From Sclerotinia nivalis (taxonomy: Eukaryota > Ascomycota > Leotiomycetes > Helotiales > Sclerotiniaceae): a stretch of 64,000 nucleotides of DNA. The translations under genes and the position numbers were made by a program. The notes beneath the pieces were generated by a model that saw only the letters and a list, made by a program, of their open reading frames with translations, did no database searches and was not told the DNA's origin. Positions 23,718 to 35,350 of the stretch are shown here, piece by piece (positions within the stretch are counted from its first letter, which is position 1; each line of letters opens with the position of its first letter). The stretch spans positions 62,001-126,000 of the forward strand of contig JAPEIS010000005.1 of the NCBI GenBank assembly GCA_029531795.1. The letters are read 5' to 3'.

Positions 23718-25906
23718 ATGAAGAGAACCTCGCCCTCGACAGGTACATCATTTCCGAGTTATCTTTGTCAAATATGTTTATCTACATACTCCACAATTGG
23801 ACATCTACGCCGTCATGAAGCTGTGCGTAAGTTTATACGTCCACCCCACTGTTATCCGCGACCCGGAAGACGGGAAACCATTAACATTAACTCAAATAGA
23901 TGCCGGACAACGGCTTTATGGGTGCCACTTTTGTGATCAACACTTTTTCAGATCGTGAGGTATATAGTTGACAGATGCATGCTATTATTACTGACAGTCT
24001 GTTAGAGATGCTGCCAGAAGACATTCAAGATCATGCCCAAGCAGGGGTCATAGACCAATGCCCCCGCTTCGGCCAAGAGGAAAGCAGAAGCAATCATGTG
24101 ACTCTTGCGCAAAATCAAAACGAGCTTGTAATCGAGGTCATCCATGTGAGGGTTGTCAACTAAGTAAAGTGCCTTGCACATATTATCGCTCGACGGGAAA
24201 CCATGAAGGTCCACAGCTATTGCAAACTACCCAAGAGACTGGAGCTTCAGTGCAACAACTACACGGTTCCGTGCCGGCACAGTTCAATCAAGCCGGCAAC
24301 AAAGCAGCAGCTTCTGGCATACCACCTCAAGATCCTCGGATGCAGTTCAACTTTCTTCTTCATTACACAACGCCAGGAAAAGATAGCCTTTTGGATTTCT
24401 TCGGCTCTTCAACGACCACCATTATACCTACTCCAACTATTTCCATGTTTTCCGCGCCGTCATCCTCATCGCTCATGCCAAGCTCCTCACTGCTGGATTT
24501 TCCTGACGAATTAGAAGATCTCATGCAGGGCAATACATTTCCCGTATCGGATGACTTCATCTGGAATAGTGAAATCAGCACTCCATCAATTTACCCGTCC
24601 CTAGCATACTCTTCTCAATTGGAAAGCCGGCTCCAGGAACTCATATCCCAACTTGTTACCGCTCAGGATAAATTATCCAAGCGATGTGATGGAGACGCAC
24701 CACCCTTTTCCGAAGAGGTGAAAAATGTTTTGTTAACCGTTCCTAATTTAGTAGATTTTACTCGATTGTATTTCGACCATTGGCATCCTAATTGTCCTAT
24801 CATACATCTCCCTACCTATAACCTCGAGACAGTATCTCTTCCATTGTTATTTGCCGTATTCCTCATTGGCGCAGCCTATTCGTCGCCTCGAGATACGGCT
24901 AGTTTAGCAGTGGAATGCGGCACTTTATGCGAGGAATTTGTGTTCGAGAATTATGAAGTGAAGTCGATACTTCGTACTGAGCAGGGTTTCGAAAGGCCCA
25001 CTAGTCTTCAAACTGTTCAAGCAGCATTTCTTGTAGCCGTACTGCAGACTTGGCAGAATGGACCAGAAGCACGGAAGAGAATGCGCAAGAAGCGGTATTC
25101 TGATATTGTAACCATGGCAAGGACACTTGGTTATACCTCTTCAAAAAACATGTATGCTACGGGTATTTACCCTTTCAACTGGTTAGGTTATGTTGAAGCA
25201 GAAGCAAGAACCAGGTTAGCTTCTTTGGCCTTCCCATCCTTGATACGAAATACTGAACATAATTTAGGGCTATGGCTATGATATATCTTATAGATTGCCA
25301 TTATACTATGTTTCATGGCTATCCACCACGTTTGATGGTTAGCGAAATGGTCGGTGATATTCCATCTTCAGATGAAGCATATGCCGCTACCGATGCTCTT
25401 GTTTGCGAAGGATATCTGCTAGGGACAAATGAAAAACCACGGGCCTCACTGGTAACCTCAATGGCGTGGCTAATGGGGGATGAATGGGACGCAGTGCATC
25501 ATCATGGACTTACAACTCATAATTTGTTCATGTTTCTCTGTGGTAAATAAACTCTCACGTTACTCACGCACAAGGAAACTTCGCTAACTTTATATAAGCA
25601 TTGAACAACACTATATTCCTGCTGAAATCGACCGGTATGGGGATGCATAATTCTGGTCGTGTTGTTCAAGCTCTCGACAGATGGAAGATCCTTTGGGATA
25701 ACCACCTCGGACATGTTGGGCCTGAATTTTCAAAAATTGGATTCTATAAGAATTCTTTGGAATTTTGGCAGCTTGCCAAATTAATTCTTAAGATCGAAGG
25801 AAGCACTGAGCAGATGGGACTTAATAACTCGGTCGGGACGGATGAAGGTTCGATGTTAGCAATTAATGCTCTAATAGAGAAATTCCAGGGAGTCAGTATC
25901 TCCTGA
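23718..25906 (+). CDS. Transcription factor with two C2H2-type fingers plus a Zn2Cys6 cluster
   Basis: Five exons: 23718-23826, 23900-23954, 24006-25214, 25268-25542 and 25599-25906, giving 651 aa; all phases agree. Finger 1 is CQIC...HEAVH, its second His created by joining exons 1 and 2. Finger 2 is CHFC...RRHSRSC, a C2HC variant. A binuclear cluster follows immediately: CDSCAKSKRAC...CEGCQLSKVPC, with spacing C-x2-C-x6-C-x5-C-x2-C-x6-C. A Ser/Thr/Pro-rich linker leads to a fungal transcription-factor middle homology region (FTRLYFDHWHPNCPIIH; later YPPRLMVSEM). Such C2H2-Zn2Cys6 hybrids are a known but minor fungal class and act in the nucleus. Its position between two oxidative enzymes suggests a local regulator; this is inference. 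Confidence 0.85.
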
Positions 25907-26111
25907 TTAGTGGTGCTATACCTTGGGGCTGGTCACAACCAATCCTACGATCCGGGCAATAGCAAGTGATTTATCATTATGGTAAAAAGTTAGCAAACTA
26001 TATCGGTAGACGTTAGAAGATGTTCCTATAGGACTATTTAGATTGGGGAGTAAAAAACGACGGAACCACGAAGCTTAAACTATAGGTTCTAATGCGCCTT
26101 TTCCACTTATC

Positions 26112-27719
26112 TCAAAGACTTCTTGTCCCTGTAGTCTCAGTGGCTTCAACCCAATTACCATGTACTTGAGCTTTGATATGGAATGGTAACTAAACAATAG
26201 CAATTGCCTTCTCAAAATCTCTCGTATCAATCACGATCAAATCGCATCGATTAGCAATCCTTCTTTCGACCATTGCCATCACCCAACCATCTCCTTCTTC
26301 AGCATCTTTTGATTTAGGAATGAAGATTGGTTCTTGAACATGCGAATTGTCTCCTGCGTAGAAATATCTCGTTTCGTTCGTCGTATTATTATGCATCGCA
26401 AGACCATTGAGTCCTTGGTATATGTTACTCCTCCCATCACTTTGATCGGGAATAAAAACATCCAAGAACACCCAATTATACTTTTTGGTCATAAATCTCT
26501 CATCGATTCTCGGAAATTCACATGGAACATTTAAAACGACCACGGGATCCGGTATCTTACTCCCACTCGGTTGACTCAAATCGAATTCCCAACGTGCAAA
26601 ATCTCCCTTTGTATCCGGACTTGGCATGCGTCCATCATCCGGTGGAAAGAATGGAAATGCATTATCATGCACCCTCGAACTTTCCATATATAATTTTCCA
26701 TACTTCCCTTCCCAAGCCCCTGCTGTATGAACCGGCATACAATTTTTCCACTCATAAAACCTGCTCTCACCCTCCTTCCACCCGTCCGGCAACGGTGTTG
26801 ATTTTCTCCTCGGAACCACGATAAACGTAGCCGGTCTTTCATAATCCCAAGCCCAATATTGTCCCCCTTTTTTCATCCTCTCAATATCCACTTCGAAACA
26901 CCAACATACAAGTATCAACCAATTCTCCGTAATAGCACAATCATGTATAAAAGCACACCACGGACTCTTCACCCACAATTCCTCCACTTTTTTCCCTCGC
27001 GCATCAAGCGTATACGTAACCACATCCAGCGTCGCCAATCCTTTTGCTTCATACCCGAAAACCACAAGTTCATCTGTAAATGGATCAACCTTCGGATGCG
27101 CAGTAAAAGTCTTCGACTTAATTCCCTCAGAAGCAAAAGGATCGTATCCCACCGTCTCCAACGTATCGCCATCAACTTCATAAGGCAAACCCACTTCCTT
27201 CAACGCCAACAACTTGTTAGCCCACATAACTAAATTTGTATTCGCTGTACTATCCACCGCGGCCCGTACACATGGATGATGTGTATATGGATTCTGATAT
27301 AACCCGAATAATGTCTTGTTGGCGCGTCGTTCGAGTTTGTATCGCTCGGTCTCTATGTATCGCATTTTCATATCGACAATTCCGTCGTGGAAGCGGAAGG
27401 CCGAGATATTGCCGTCGCCGCCGATGGGTACATTTTGTGAGTGGGGAGGGACGAACGGGTCGCACATTACGCGGTAAAATGTTCCGTGGATTTGTGGGGG
27501 AATGGTGCCGTGGATGACTAGGTTGGCGACTTCGCCTTCGAGGCGGCAGGGGAGGTTGGAGCCTGCTAGGTCCAAGGCTGCGGGCCATCGGGAGGGGAGA
27601 TTGCGGGTGTTTGGGTTAGAAGAGGTGGTTGAGGGGGTAACTTTCGAAGGGGAAGAGGCGCTGGGATCGTGAAGGAGCAGGGTTACTGTAGATGATGGAG
27701 GGTCATTTAGTATCGTCAT
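26112..27719 (-). CDS. Carotenoid/lignostilbene-type cleavage oxygenase, interrupted near the C-terminus
   Basis: The frame from ATG at 27719 runs 509 residues to a TAG at 26190-26192; translation of the same frame continues with LPFHIKAQVHGNW to a second stop at 26112-26114. The RPE65-type domain is otherwise intact. Three of the four Fe(II)-binding histidines are seen: His208 (TAHPK), His259 (FIHDC) and His331 (VHTAGAWE). The fourth lies in QVHGNW, after the TAG. The sequence resembles fungal stilbene-cleaving enzymes such as Neurospora CAO-1 more than carotenoid-cleaving ones. The stop fits a CAG-to-TAG change. Either the gene is dead, or a rare 45-nt in-frame intron (GTGATT...GTTTAG) removes the stop. 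Convergent with the regulator gene to its left. Confidence 0.82.
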
Positions 27720-28867
27720 GGTTGTAATTGTGAGTAGTTAAGCGTTGGGATGAATGGATCGAGGTCAAATAAAGTTTGTTTCTGGGTAGAGAATGAATGC
27801 AATTTAAAAATGTAGCAGTGGAATACAATTATTATAAATTAAAAACTTAACACTAGCCAAGGGCATCAACTCCCGTCCCTATATCCCGCCCTCGTCAATA
27901 TAAACTTCCCACAATTACAAAATTCCGGCCCCATCTGCAGTAAAACATCCCCTTACTTCATATATCCTATCTATCACGTATTCCATCCGGGACCATCCTA
28001 TCCACAATATGAACAACATGCACACTTTACTACCATATGCAGTCTCCCCACCAAAAGACCCGACCATTCCCCCCTACCTAGCCTTATAAACAACATACAT
28101 TAGCTATCGAGTTTCCCTAAACGTGGTTCATGCCAGGTCTGAGACTGGCGATCATTCTGCTAAAGCTCTGTCAAATCTTGAACTGCATCGGGAATATCCC
28201 TCTTTACCCCATATTTATGGGGGCCCATTGTAAGTTTGTATCCACACCTTGTATTCATTGGGAAATATTAATTTTTTTTATAGAATTGATATCAATTGTT
28301 GAACGCCTATTTCATTTATCCGTCCTTTGACCGGTGGATGCATGTGAGGTAGAGCAATAATATCTTGCCTGATCCTTGAGGGGACTTTCGGTATCTTATA
28401 CTAAACACAGTATCGAGGTTCAAAAAACAACATATGTAGCATCCAAATGGATTTCCCTGGGTCGAAAGGACACGTGGAGAGTGAGGACTAGCTGAAATTT
28501 ACTTGTGATCATCAAATTTAAGTCTGATCCCGGTGAATTGATAATCGGGAATTTCCCACATGTGTGTAGGGGTCAAGCGGAAGTGGAACTTCTCCGTGTT
28601 TGAACACAAACATTTTGCTCGATGTGATCAGCCACTTGTGGAAATAATTTATTATGCGTAAATGATCATGACTCTGAACAGTCTGGCAATTCGTTACGTC
28701 TTGGAGCCTTAGATACGACCGAGGCTGGTCGGAACTGTCCCCCCCAGACCCGATTCAGTGGTAGTACGGGTCACCTCATTTAAATTCAGTTAGAATGGAA
28801 GCTGGCGGTCCATACAAAGGCCATTCAGGATTGGTAATTTTATACGTTTCGGATGTGAAAGCCTCTG
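27720..28867. other. Intergenic stretch, no supported gene
   Basis: 1.1 kb between the divergent start of the oxygenase and the 3' end of the ankyrin gene. CT-rich near 27860-28080. A 66-codon plus-strand frame at 28130-28330 is featureless. Confidence 0.45.
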
Positions 28868-30851
28868 CTAAGGACAAAGGTATAATCTTTTTTTCTGCTC
28901 CATATTTCTTGAAAATGTTCCCGCACATATCCAAGGTCTGAGAGCCGGCTGCTTTTCCACCCGAGGGTCGTAAGCAATCAAGGTAGCTTGATCGTGAACA
29001 CTCTCAACGTGATAAGATTCGATATTAGAGAAATCGGGAATGTATATAGGTACACCCTCGGCAACAAGTAGCTCTATTGAAGTTGTCATATGGTGCATAA
29101 AAGCCACGATAAACGATCGCTCACCTAAGCTTAACCCCCAAGTTTGGAACGGATCGGGAGAGCAGCCTCGAGGATACATGTTGATATCCAAGCCGTTCTT
29201 CAAAAATAACTTCATGGTACGAGTTTGGCCCACTCGGGAGGCTTGGACAAAAGCGAAATAGACATCGAGAGAGTCAAGTCTAATACCACTATCGAGGAGT
29301 GTCTGGACGACGTCTTCGTGGCCATGAAAAGTGGCGACCTGTAAGGGTGACATCGGTACGGTGCTGTAATGCGAGATTGTGCCAAGCCTGCTTCGAAGTG
29401 TATTGCGCTCCGCGTTATTCTTAAGTAGCAGTTGAACTACATTATCATGACCGTGCACAGCGGCGAGCTCGATGGGGAATATCAAATCATCATCATAATC
29501 GCGAGTAGTAACATCAACGCCACTCTCTAGCATTAATTTCACCAATGATTTGCAGCCAGAGTAACATGCCTGTCTGTACATGCATTCGCGAAAGCAAACA
29601 TACTCAAGATGCGGTAAGCCCGTTGTTTCTGGTCGAACATCTTCCTTTTGGAGGCTTTCCCAGCGCTCTAGTAACAACATAGCAATACTTTCAGATTTAC
29701 CTCTTATCGCAGCATATACTGCATCACCATATTCACCCCGCGAAATTTTCACATTATACCGCCTCCTCTTCAATAGTGCTTCAACAACACCGATTTGACC
29801 TGCTCCTGACGCTATTTGTAAAGGCGATCCTGAAAGTGGCAGGCGTTGAATCAATGGCAATGGGAAATTGTCGGTATATCATGTGACTAGCCTCACATAG
29901 GGAGCCGTACCACTAGCGAGCTCTTCAATATAAATAGCCCCCTCATTTCATAGTGTAACAATCAAGAATCAGTAAAATACAAATACTACAATAGTACTAT
30001 GCGAATAGTATCACCAAAGTGATACCAACAGAAATGTTTTCTGGGCCATGGCGAAAAGATTTGTTGGATGAAGCCTGGATCGGCGCCGCCCATAGCTAGA
30101 AGAATATGTACGAATTCAGTGCGTCCCCAAAGCGCTGACAAGTGGAGAGGTCTACCAAAGTATTCATTATCGACGTTGAGTTTGATGTTAGGAATTGAAG
30201 ATAACAGTGACCTAAAAATCTCAATGTTGCCGGCCACTATAGCTGCGCTCAATGCATGGTAAGCATCGTCAGTATCAAGCGAAGTAGGAACACTGGAATT
30301 ACGATAGAAATTTGTGGAAAAATCAAGGGTTCCATCCTCTTTCCAACATAGCCTGTTCGCTATTGTTTTACATATTTGATAAGACATCTGCGATACTTGT
30401 TCGTCCGTCTGGGAACTGTGTTGGCAGATGTACTGAATGGTTCGATTGATGGGCGAAAGTATGGGAATTTCAGGTTCTTTTTTTATTTGAGCATGAATAA
30501 AATGTCCCATCAGATGCGTCTTTACGTGCTTTCGGTGAAAGACCAAGCTCTTAATCAAATTATTGACCGGCCCTGATGAATCATTTACATAATTAAGGCA
30601 AATGGCACTCAGGATTGCATTGTTAAAGAAGTCTATATATGATGTAAGTATTCAGTATTCAATTAATTCTGAGTCTGAACATTGATCTGGTCTGTTGACT
30701 TACTAGAAACAGTACAAAGCTTTAGAGCTTCCACGGGACCGACGGTGTATAAAATTTGATCGAAGAGAAGACAAACCAACTCTTGCGGAAGTTCATAGAT
30801 CTTAGTGATAGACATCAGGGACGACACCATGATGAGGGAACTCTCAGCCAT
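28868..30851 (-). CDS. Ankyrin-repeat protein with F-box-like N-terminus
   Basis: Three exons, 30851-30704, 30632-30015 and 29829-28868, give 575 aa. Introns are 71 and 185 nt; the second joins WYHFG to SPLQIASGAGQ, fusing two halves of an ankyrin array. The N-terminus (ITKIYELPQELVCLLFDQIL) resembles an F-box or F-box-like helix. Ankyrin units include GRPLHLSALWGRTEFVHILL, GSPLQIASGAGQIGVVEALL, PIELAAVHGHDNVVQLLL and SPLQVATFHGHEDVVQTLL. Such proteins are protein-interaction scaffolds, often variable between fungal strains. No enzymatic or NLR domain is seen. A possible alternative start is the second Met (residue 8). Confidence 0.78.
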
Positions 30852-31118
30852 ATTTGAACCTTTTTTGTAGGATAAAAAGTTGACGGAAGATTACTTCGAG
30901 TTTGATGACTTAAATAGTTGCTTAAGATTTGTATCAAGTGTGAGGTTTTGATTTCCCCAGTGTGCCGTACCTTATATGTGAAGAGGATGATTGACCTAGA
31001 TGATGAAATAATTGCAGTTATATAGATGATATTGCTAAAGTAAGCGCTCTAGATTTATTGAGGAATATATTAGAAAGATTGAAATGTTCGAATGTTGCAG
31101 GTAGGAGGATTGACAACA
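30852..31118. other. AT-rich spacer
   Basis: Short spacer between the ankyrin gene's start and the MITE-like element; no gene or repeat is seen in it. Confidence 0.4.
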
Positions 31119-31339
31119 CACTGGCCAACTGAACGGCCTAACCTAATTAGGCGACACATCAGCAGAATTCCATTTTCAGGGTACTTTCTAGGCTATTGAG
31201 CCCTGAATGTTTTAAGGCGGTGACCTAAATTAGGCGATATATTAGATTTTTAAGGTACTTTCAAATTGATATAGGCTATTGAGCCCTGAATATATCCAGA
31301 AGGTGACCTAGTTAGGTTAGGCCGTTCAGTTGGCCGGTG
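31119..31339. mobile_element. MITE-like element, second member of the CCAACTGAACGG family
   Basis: A 221-bp non-coding segment whose ends are inverted copies: CACTGGCCAACTGAACGG followed by CCTAACC on the left, and GGTTAGGCCGTTCAGTTGG then CCGGTG on the right (one mismatch over about 26 bp). Inside lie two identical 20-bp direct repeats, TAGGCTATTGAGCCCTGAAT at 31189-31208 and 31272-31291. A further degenerate end copy (31342-31360) follows just outside. The end sequence matches that of the 7456-7597 element. Confidence 0.7.
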
Positions 31340-31899
31340 CGTGTTCAATTGACAGGTGAACTCTTCTAATCAACGTACAAGCTTTGGCTTGTGTTGGCCT
31401 CCTCATAATCACCCTGCGATCTATTCGGACTATATATTTCATATCTATGAATATAGCTCTAGATTTTACCTTAAATGATTGAAGTGTTTGAGTGGTGTTT
31501 TTGGTTGAAACTCATCATATATTTTCAAAAAGATGCTCGAATCATATATCTTATTAATGGAATTCGATATCAAATTCAATTAAGTATTATCTACCTTCTA
31601 TATTCTGAACAGAATCAATCTTAGCTACCAGTACGTAGTATATATATTCGACTTAAAAGGTTGAAATGAATTTTGCTTCAATTTTGGTATGTATCATTCT
31701 GCAGTCCTACTCTATGTTCGGGTTGACTGAGGTATGTTCATCATACAGAACAAGAAGCTTGAAACGTGGAAAGAACGATCAAATTCAGGTAAAGTAAGTA
31801 CGGCAACAGAAGCTACGATAAAGTATTTTCGAATGATAAGTATGAATATTTTCTCTTCCAGTTCTCAAGTCCCTAAGTGTTCTGAGAGATGTTGCAAGA

Positions 31900-33243
31900 A
31901 TGCGATTACCTGTAAACATCAAAAGCAGACATCATATTTTTCTCGTTGTTCTTATCATATTCTCAATTTGTTTCTATATTTTCCTCATCAGTGCTTATGA
32001 TCTCCCGGCCCATATCATCTGGCAAGACTACCTGAAGAGCACGCTTCAGCCCACCGAAATAAACAACGACATATTCAATTTCCCTCCTGCCTCCTCCCGC
32101 GTCATTCGAGCGGTATGCGAAACAACACGATGGAATCCAGAGATCGCATTTACGTGTGATAATTCTGTCGGTGGAGTTGGAAACATACGGAATTCAATAC
32201 TGAATTGTGTGCGGTATGCGATATCAGCAGGCGCAAGCCTAGTTATCCCACGAATCATCCTTCGAAAGTCTCAGGATATTTCAAAGATACGCACTGGTGA
32301 GAGGACCGGTATGGATTTTATGTTTGATGTTCCGCATTTCATTGATTCGCTCAAACTTTCTTGTCCGCAATTGGTGCTGTATCGATATGTTGACGATGTT
32401 CCGAATCGAGCGAAGGGAAGTGGTCCGATTACTTTGTTACCTGAAAGTTTATTTTCTGAAGTGATTCCAAAAACAGGACTCGAGCACCCAGAGACTTGGA
32501 GGGGATTATTTCAGGATTGGTTGGACGTGGTCTCCAGTTCCACGATGAAAGTGACGATGGAAACCCCGGTTTTGATTGAGCTTGGGAGATCCTATCTGCA
32601 GTATCCGATATATTCTGATGATGAAGACTTCGCGCTTTCTTTTGGTAGTATTTTGAAATTCAGACAAGATGTTAGGATTTTAGCTACCACGGTTCTGCAG
32701 AATCTGTTGTCTACATACAACATATTACGGGATATATCGCATCCAATTCTTCCTGATGCGTTTTTCGGTGTACATCTAAGGACAGAAATAGATGCCGTGA
32801 AAGCCTGGCCAGGCAATGATTGGATCTACCAACGTTACAAAGTACAAGCAAAACACTACTTGCATAAAATAGCCTCTACAAACCTCACCTTAATCTACGT
32901 AGCATCAGGAAACAAAACCGAAATCGCCAGATTTTCACGAGATGCGGCTGCATACAATCTCACTACAAAGTTCATGTTGCTCGATGCTAAAGATAGGGAA
33001 CATTTGAACACATTGGCATGGGATCAACAGGCATTGGTGGATTTTCTCGTTATGACGAAAAGTTCGGTTTTCGTTGGGATAGGTCATTCGAGTTTTGCGT
33101 GGAATGTTGCGTTGAAGAGACATGTGTATTCGGAGATGAAGGAGGGATATTTAGATGGACCGGAGGTATTGAGTGATGAGTTGAGTGAGGTGTTCGGGGT
33201 GACGGGTATGTATCCGGAATATGCGGCTTGTTTGTGGCCTTGA
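31900..33243 (+). CDS. Type II membrane protein resembling O-fucosyltransferases
   Basis: A single exon encodes 447 aa. Residues 12-34 form one N-terminal membrane anchor (FLVVLIIFSICFYIFLI), so the rest would lie in the Golgi or ER lumen. Motifs fit the GDP-fucose O-fucosyltransferase-like fold: GGVGNIRNSILNCVRYA near the N-terminus of the domain (nucleotide-sugar loop), FFGVHLRTEID in the middle and SSVFVGIGHSSFAWNVAL near the end. Related leotiomycete proteins are mostly uncharacterised. The family call is from motif layout only. Upstream exons cannot be ruled out, because the region 31650-31899 has possible splice sites, but the anchor follows directly on the ATG at 31900. Confidence 0.7.
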   Translation: MRLPVNIKSRHHIFLVVLIIFSICFYIFLISAYDLPAHIIWQDYLKSTLQPTEINNDIFNFPPASSRVIRAVCETTRWNPEIAFTCDNSVGGVGNIRNSILNCVRYAISAGASLVIPRIILRKSQDISKIRTGERTGMDFMFDVPHFIDSLKLSCPQLVLYRYVDDVPNRAKGSGPITLLPESLFSEVIPKTGLEHPETWRGLFQDWLDVVSSSTMKVTMETPVLIELGRSYLQYPIYSDDEDFALSFGSILKFRQDVRILATTVLQNLLSTYNILRDISHPILPDAFFGVHLRTEIDAVKAWPGNDWIYQRYKVQAKHYLHKIASTNLTLIYVASGNKTEIARFSRDAAAYNLTTKFMLLDAKDREHLNTLAWDQQALVDFLVMTKSSVFVGIGHSSFAWNVALKRHVYSEMKEGYLDGPEVLSDELSEVFGVTGMYPEYAACLWP

Positions 33244-34098
33244 TTGTGCTATGGTAGTTAAATGTTGTAAATGAGATACAGAATTGCTGTTTGAGAGATG
33301 GAACGTATGGGTGATTGATTTTTGGCTCGAGGTAAATGTATATGTAGGGTTACAGATTTATGCAATGACTGAGCAGTATCCTCCCGAGGTGTTCGAGTTG
33401 TTACTTGAAGAGGGGTAATGAAAATTGAAGTGATGTGAGCTTTTAATGAATGCATCATAGTTGAGCACTGATAGACTTTGTATTGAAGAGTAGGAGGGCA
33501 CTTTGATACATGAAGGAACATTGTATATTGGAGAATCATAGTCTGAAGAGATAGGGAGCAGAAATTGAATATTTGGGATAAGATTAGTATTTGAAGGATA
33601 TTGACTGAACATTTAACATAGCAGGGATTTAATATGAATCAAAGTAGAACATTATCAGAGTAAAAGCACAAGGCATTCATAAGTATGGCAAAATCATTCT
33701 ATTTGAAGCTATGGCATGAAAAGCTATCAATACGAATGCCAAAAAGACACGGTGTGTATATAAAATGAGTGTAACGGTCGCAACTCGCCTATCTCGTTTA
33801 CCCCTTTCCATCCCCCTTCAACAAAACTCGAATTCCACCTATACCTCCTATACCTCTGCATTCCCTCCCACGACTTCCCAATTCCTCCGCAGATATACAA
33901 ACCTATTCTTATATGCTGTCATACCAAAAACTAACGATATATAAACAAATGTGAATGTCGCAACGTAGAAATGTTAGGAAAATTTGTATTGTACACGTGA
34001 AATGCCCTTAGATGCGTAAACAGCCTACTTGCTGCCGGTATGATTGATCTCCTTGCCCTTGAAATCGGCGAATTTGACCGGCGCAAATATGACTGAAT
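33244..34098. other. Intergenic stretch, no supported gene
   Basis: Short, overlapping minus-strand frames at 33258-33612 have no recognisable features. 33780-33900 is CT-rich. Confidence 0.45.
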
Positions 34099-34428
34099 CT
34101 ATCTATTACTAGCAGAATCCCTCACGGGATCGTAGGGCTTTGCTGCGATCGTCATTTGTTGAATCCCCTTCACGGGATCGTAGGCTTCGCTGCCATCGCC
34201 CTCCTTTCCCTTGGCACTAGATTGGCCAGCAGCACCGCGATCAGCAGCATTCGCTCTATCCTGGTTGCATGCTTCCGTTGGTTTCTCGGCATTCTTTTCA
34301 ACGGCGCCTTTCTTGAGAGGATCGTTGCGGGTTTCACCTTGTATCTCTCTAAGATACTTGCAGTATTCATCCATAGAAAAGTCTTCGGAATCCGAGGTGT
34401 TGGCTTTGGGAGAGTTGTCTTTGGACAT
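34099..34428 (-). CDS. Small hydrophilic, probably disordered protein (109 aa)
   Basis: The frame is rich in Asp, Glu, Lys, Ala and Ser, with no hydrophobic core. A short motif occurs twice near the end: AYDPVKGIQQM and PYDPVRDSA; at DNA level this is a local duplication around CACGGGATCGTAGG (34121 and 34170). The N-terminus (MSKDNSPKANTSDSEDFSMDEY) is acidic. It could be a small regulatory or stress protein, but I do not recognise it. Frames on the opposite strand overlap, so coding status is only moderately supported. Confidence 0.45.
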   Translation of the reverse strand: MSKDNSPKANTSDSEDFSMDEYCKYLREIQGETRNDPLKKGAVEKNAEKPTEACNQDRANAADRGAAGQSSAKGKEGDGSEAYDPVKGIQQMTIAAKPYDPVRDSASNR

Positions 34429-34862
34429 GTTGTCTCAGGAGATGCTTTTGCAGGAGTTGGTGAAGCAGATACTGGTTGAAGATATCTATAGTTGTTGGGA
34501 CGAGATGGGAACAGTAATCGACGAAAGATGAAGATGATGAGTAGTGCTGCGATGTTACGTGAAGAGCTTAAGGCTGGATAGCCGAAGAATGGCTTTTAGT
34601 TTTGGTGATGATGGGTGGTGTGATGTAAAAGCTACACCGTAAATATATGGATGGAGTTAGAGATGTGGTTAGATGTGGTTAGAGGGAAGGTATTTGCGAA
34701 GAGGGTCGAAGCCGGAAATGTGAAGTCTTGTGGTCTGAGTTGGATCGAGATTTTGTAGTTGAGGAGGAAAAAAGTTGAACCAAAAGGGGAAAGGCCGAAG
34801 TATATATGCACAGATGGTGAGGCTTTCAAGGCACCGATATTTACCATAAATCAACATTTGGT

Positions 34863-35350
34863 AGTCATTCCAGGGGCGTATGTGTCAAATAGTGTTGCAT
34901 ATTCTATAAATGGTATGATTTGAGAAGGAAATGGAGTCACTACCGGGACCGTTTTCAGTCAAACTGCATCCTTGATGGTGATTCGAAAAATGGCTATGAA
35001 TGGATTTTAGAGTGAAAGTATGCTATCAGTCAATTGATAGTAATAATATCTGCCAAATGACAGTCATTCCTAGGTTAAATGTGTCAAATATAACTGTATA
35101 TTCAATGAAAAGTATGATTTTGGAGCAAAATGGAGTCAATGTCGACGAACATTTCGAAAGGATGATTTGAAATGTGACAGTAAGTCCTAAGTATTGGAGC
35201 TATATAAGGATTTACAGGTGAATGAAGAGCCTTCTTAGTTATCATAATAATATGTTGAAATGACAATCATTCCGAAGGTCAAATTTGTTGAAGATGACCT
35301 CAAGTTCAATAAATGGTATGATATGGGCAGAAAAAAGAGTTATTTGATGG
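34863..35350. repeat. Three degenerate tandem repeats of about 200 bp
   Basis: Units begin near 34863, 35062 and 35265 (spacing 199 and 203 bp). Each contains ATCATTCC-like (AGTCATTCC/AATCATTCC), then a GTCAAAT box, then ATTCAATAAATGGTATGAT-like sequence followed by a purine-rich stretch. The units have diverged considerably, so the duplication is old. No coding capacity is evident. Confidence 0.6.

Noticed and set aside
34121..34190. CRISPR-like or regulatory duplication of CACGGGATCGTAGG
   Set aside because: Only two copies, inside a likely coding frame, encoding the repeated YDPV motif; no array structure.
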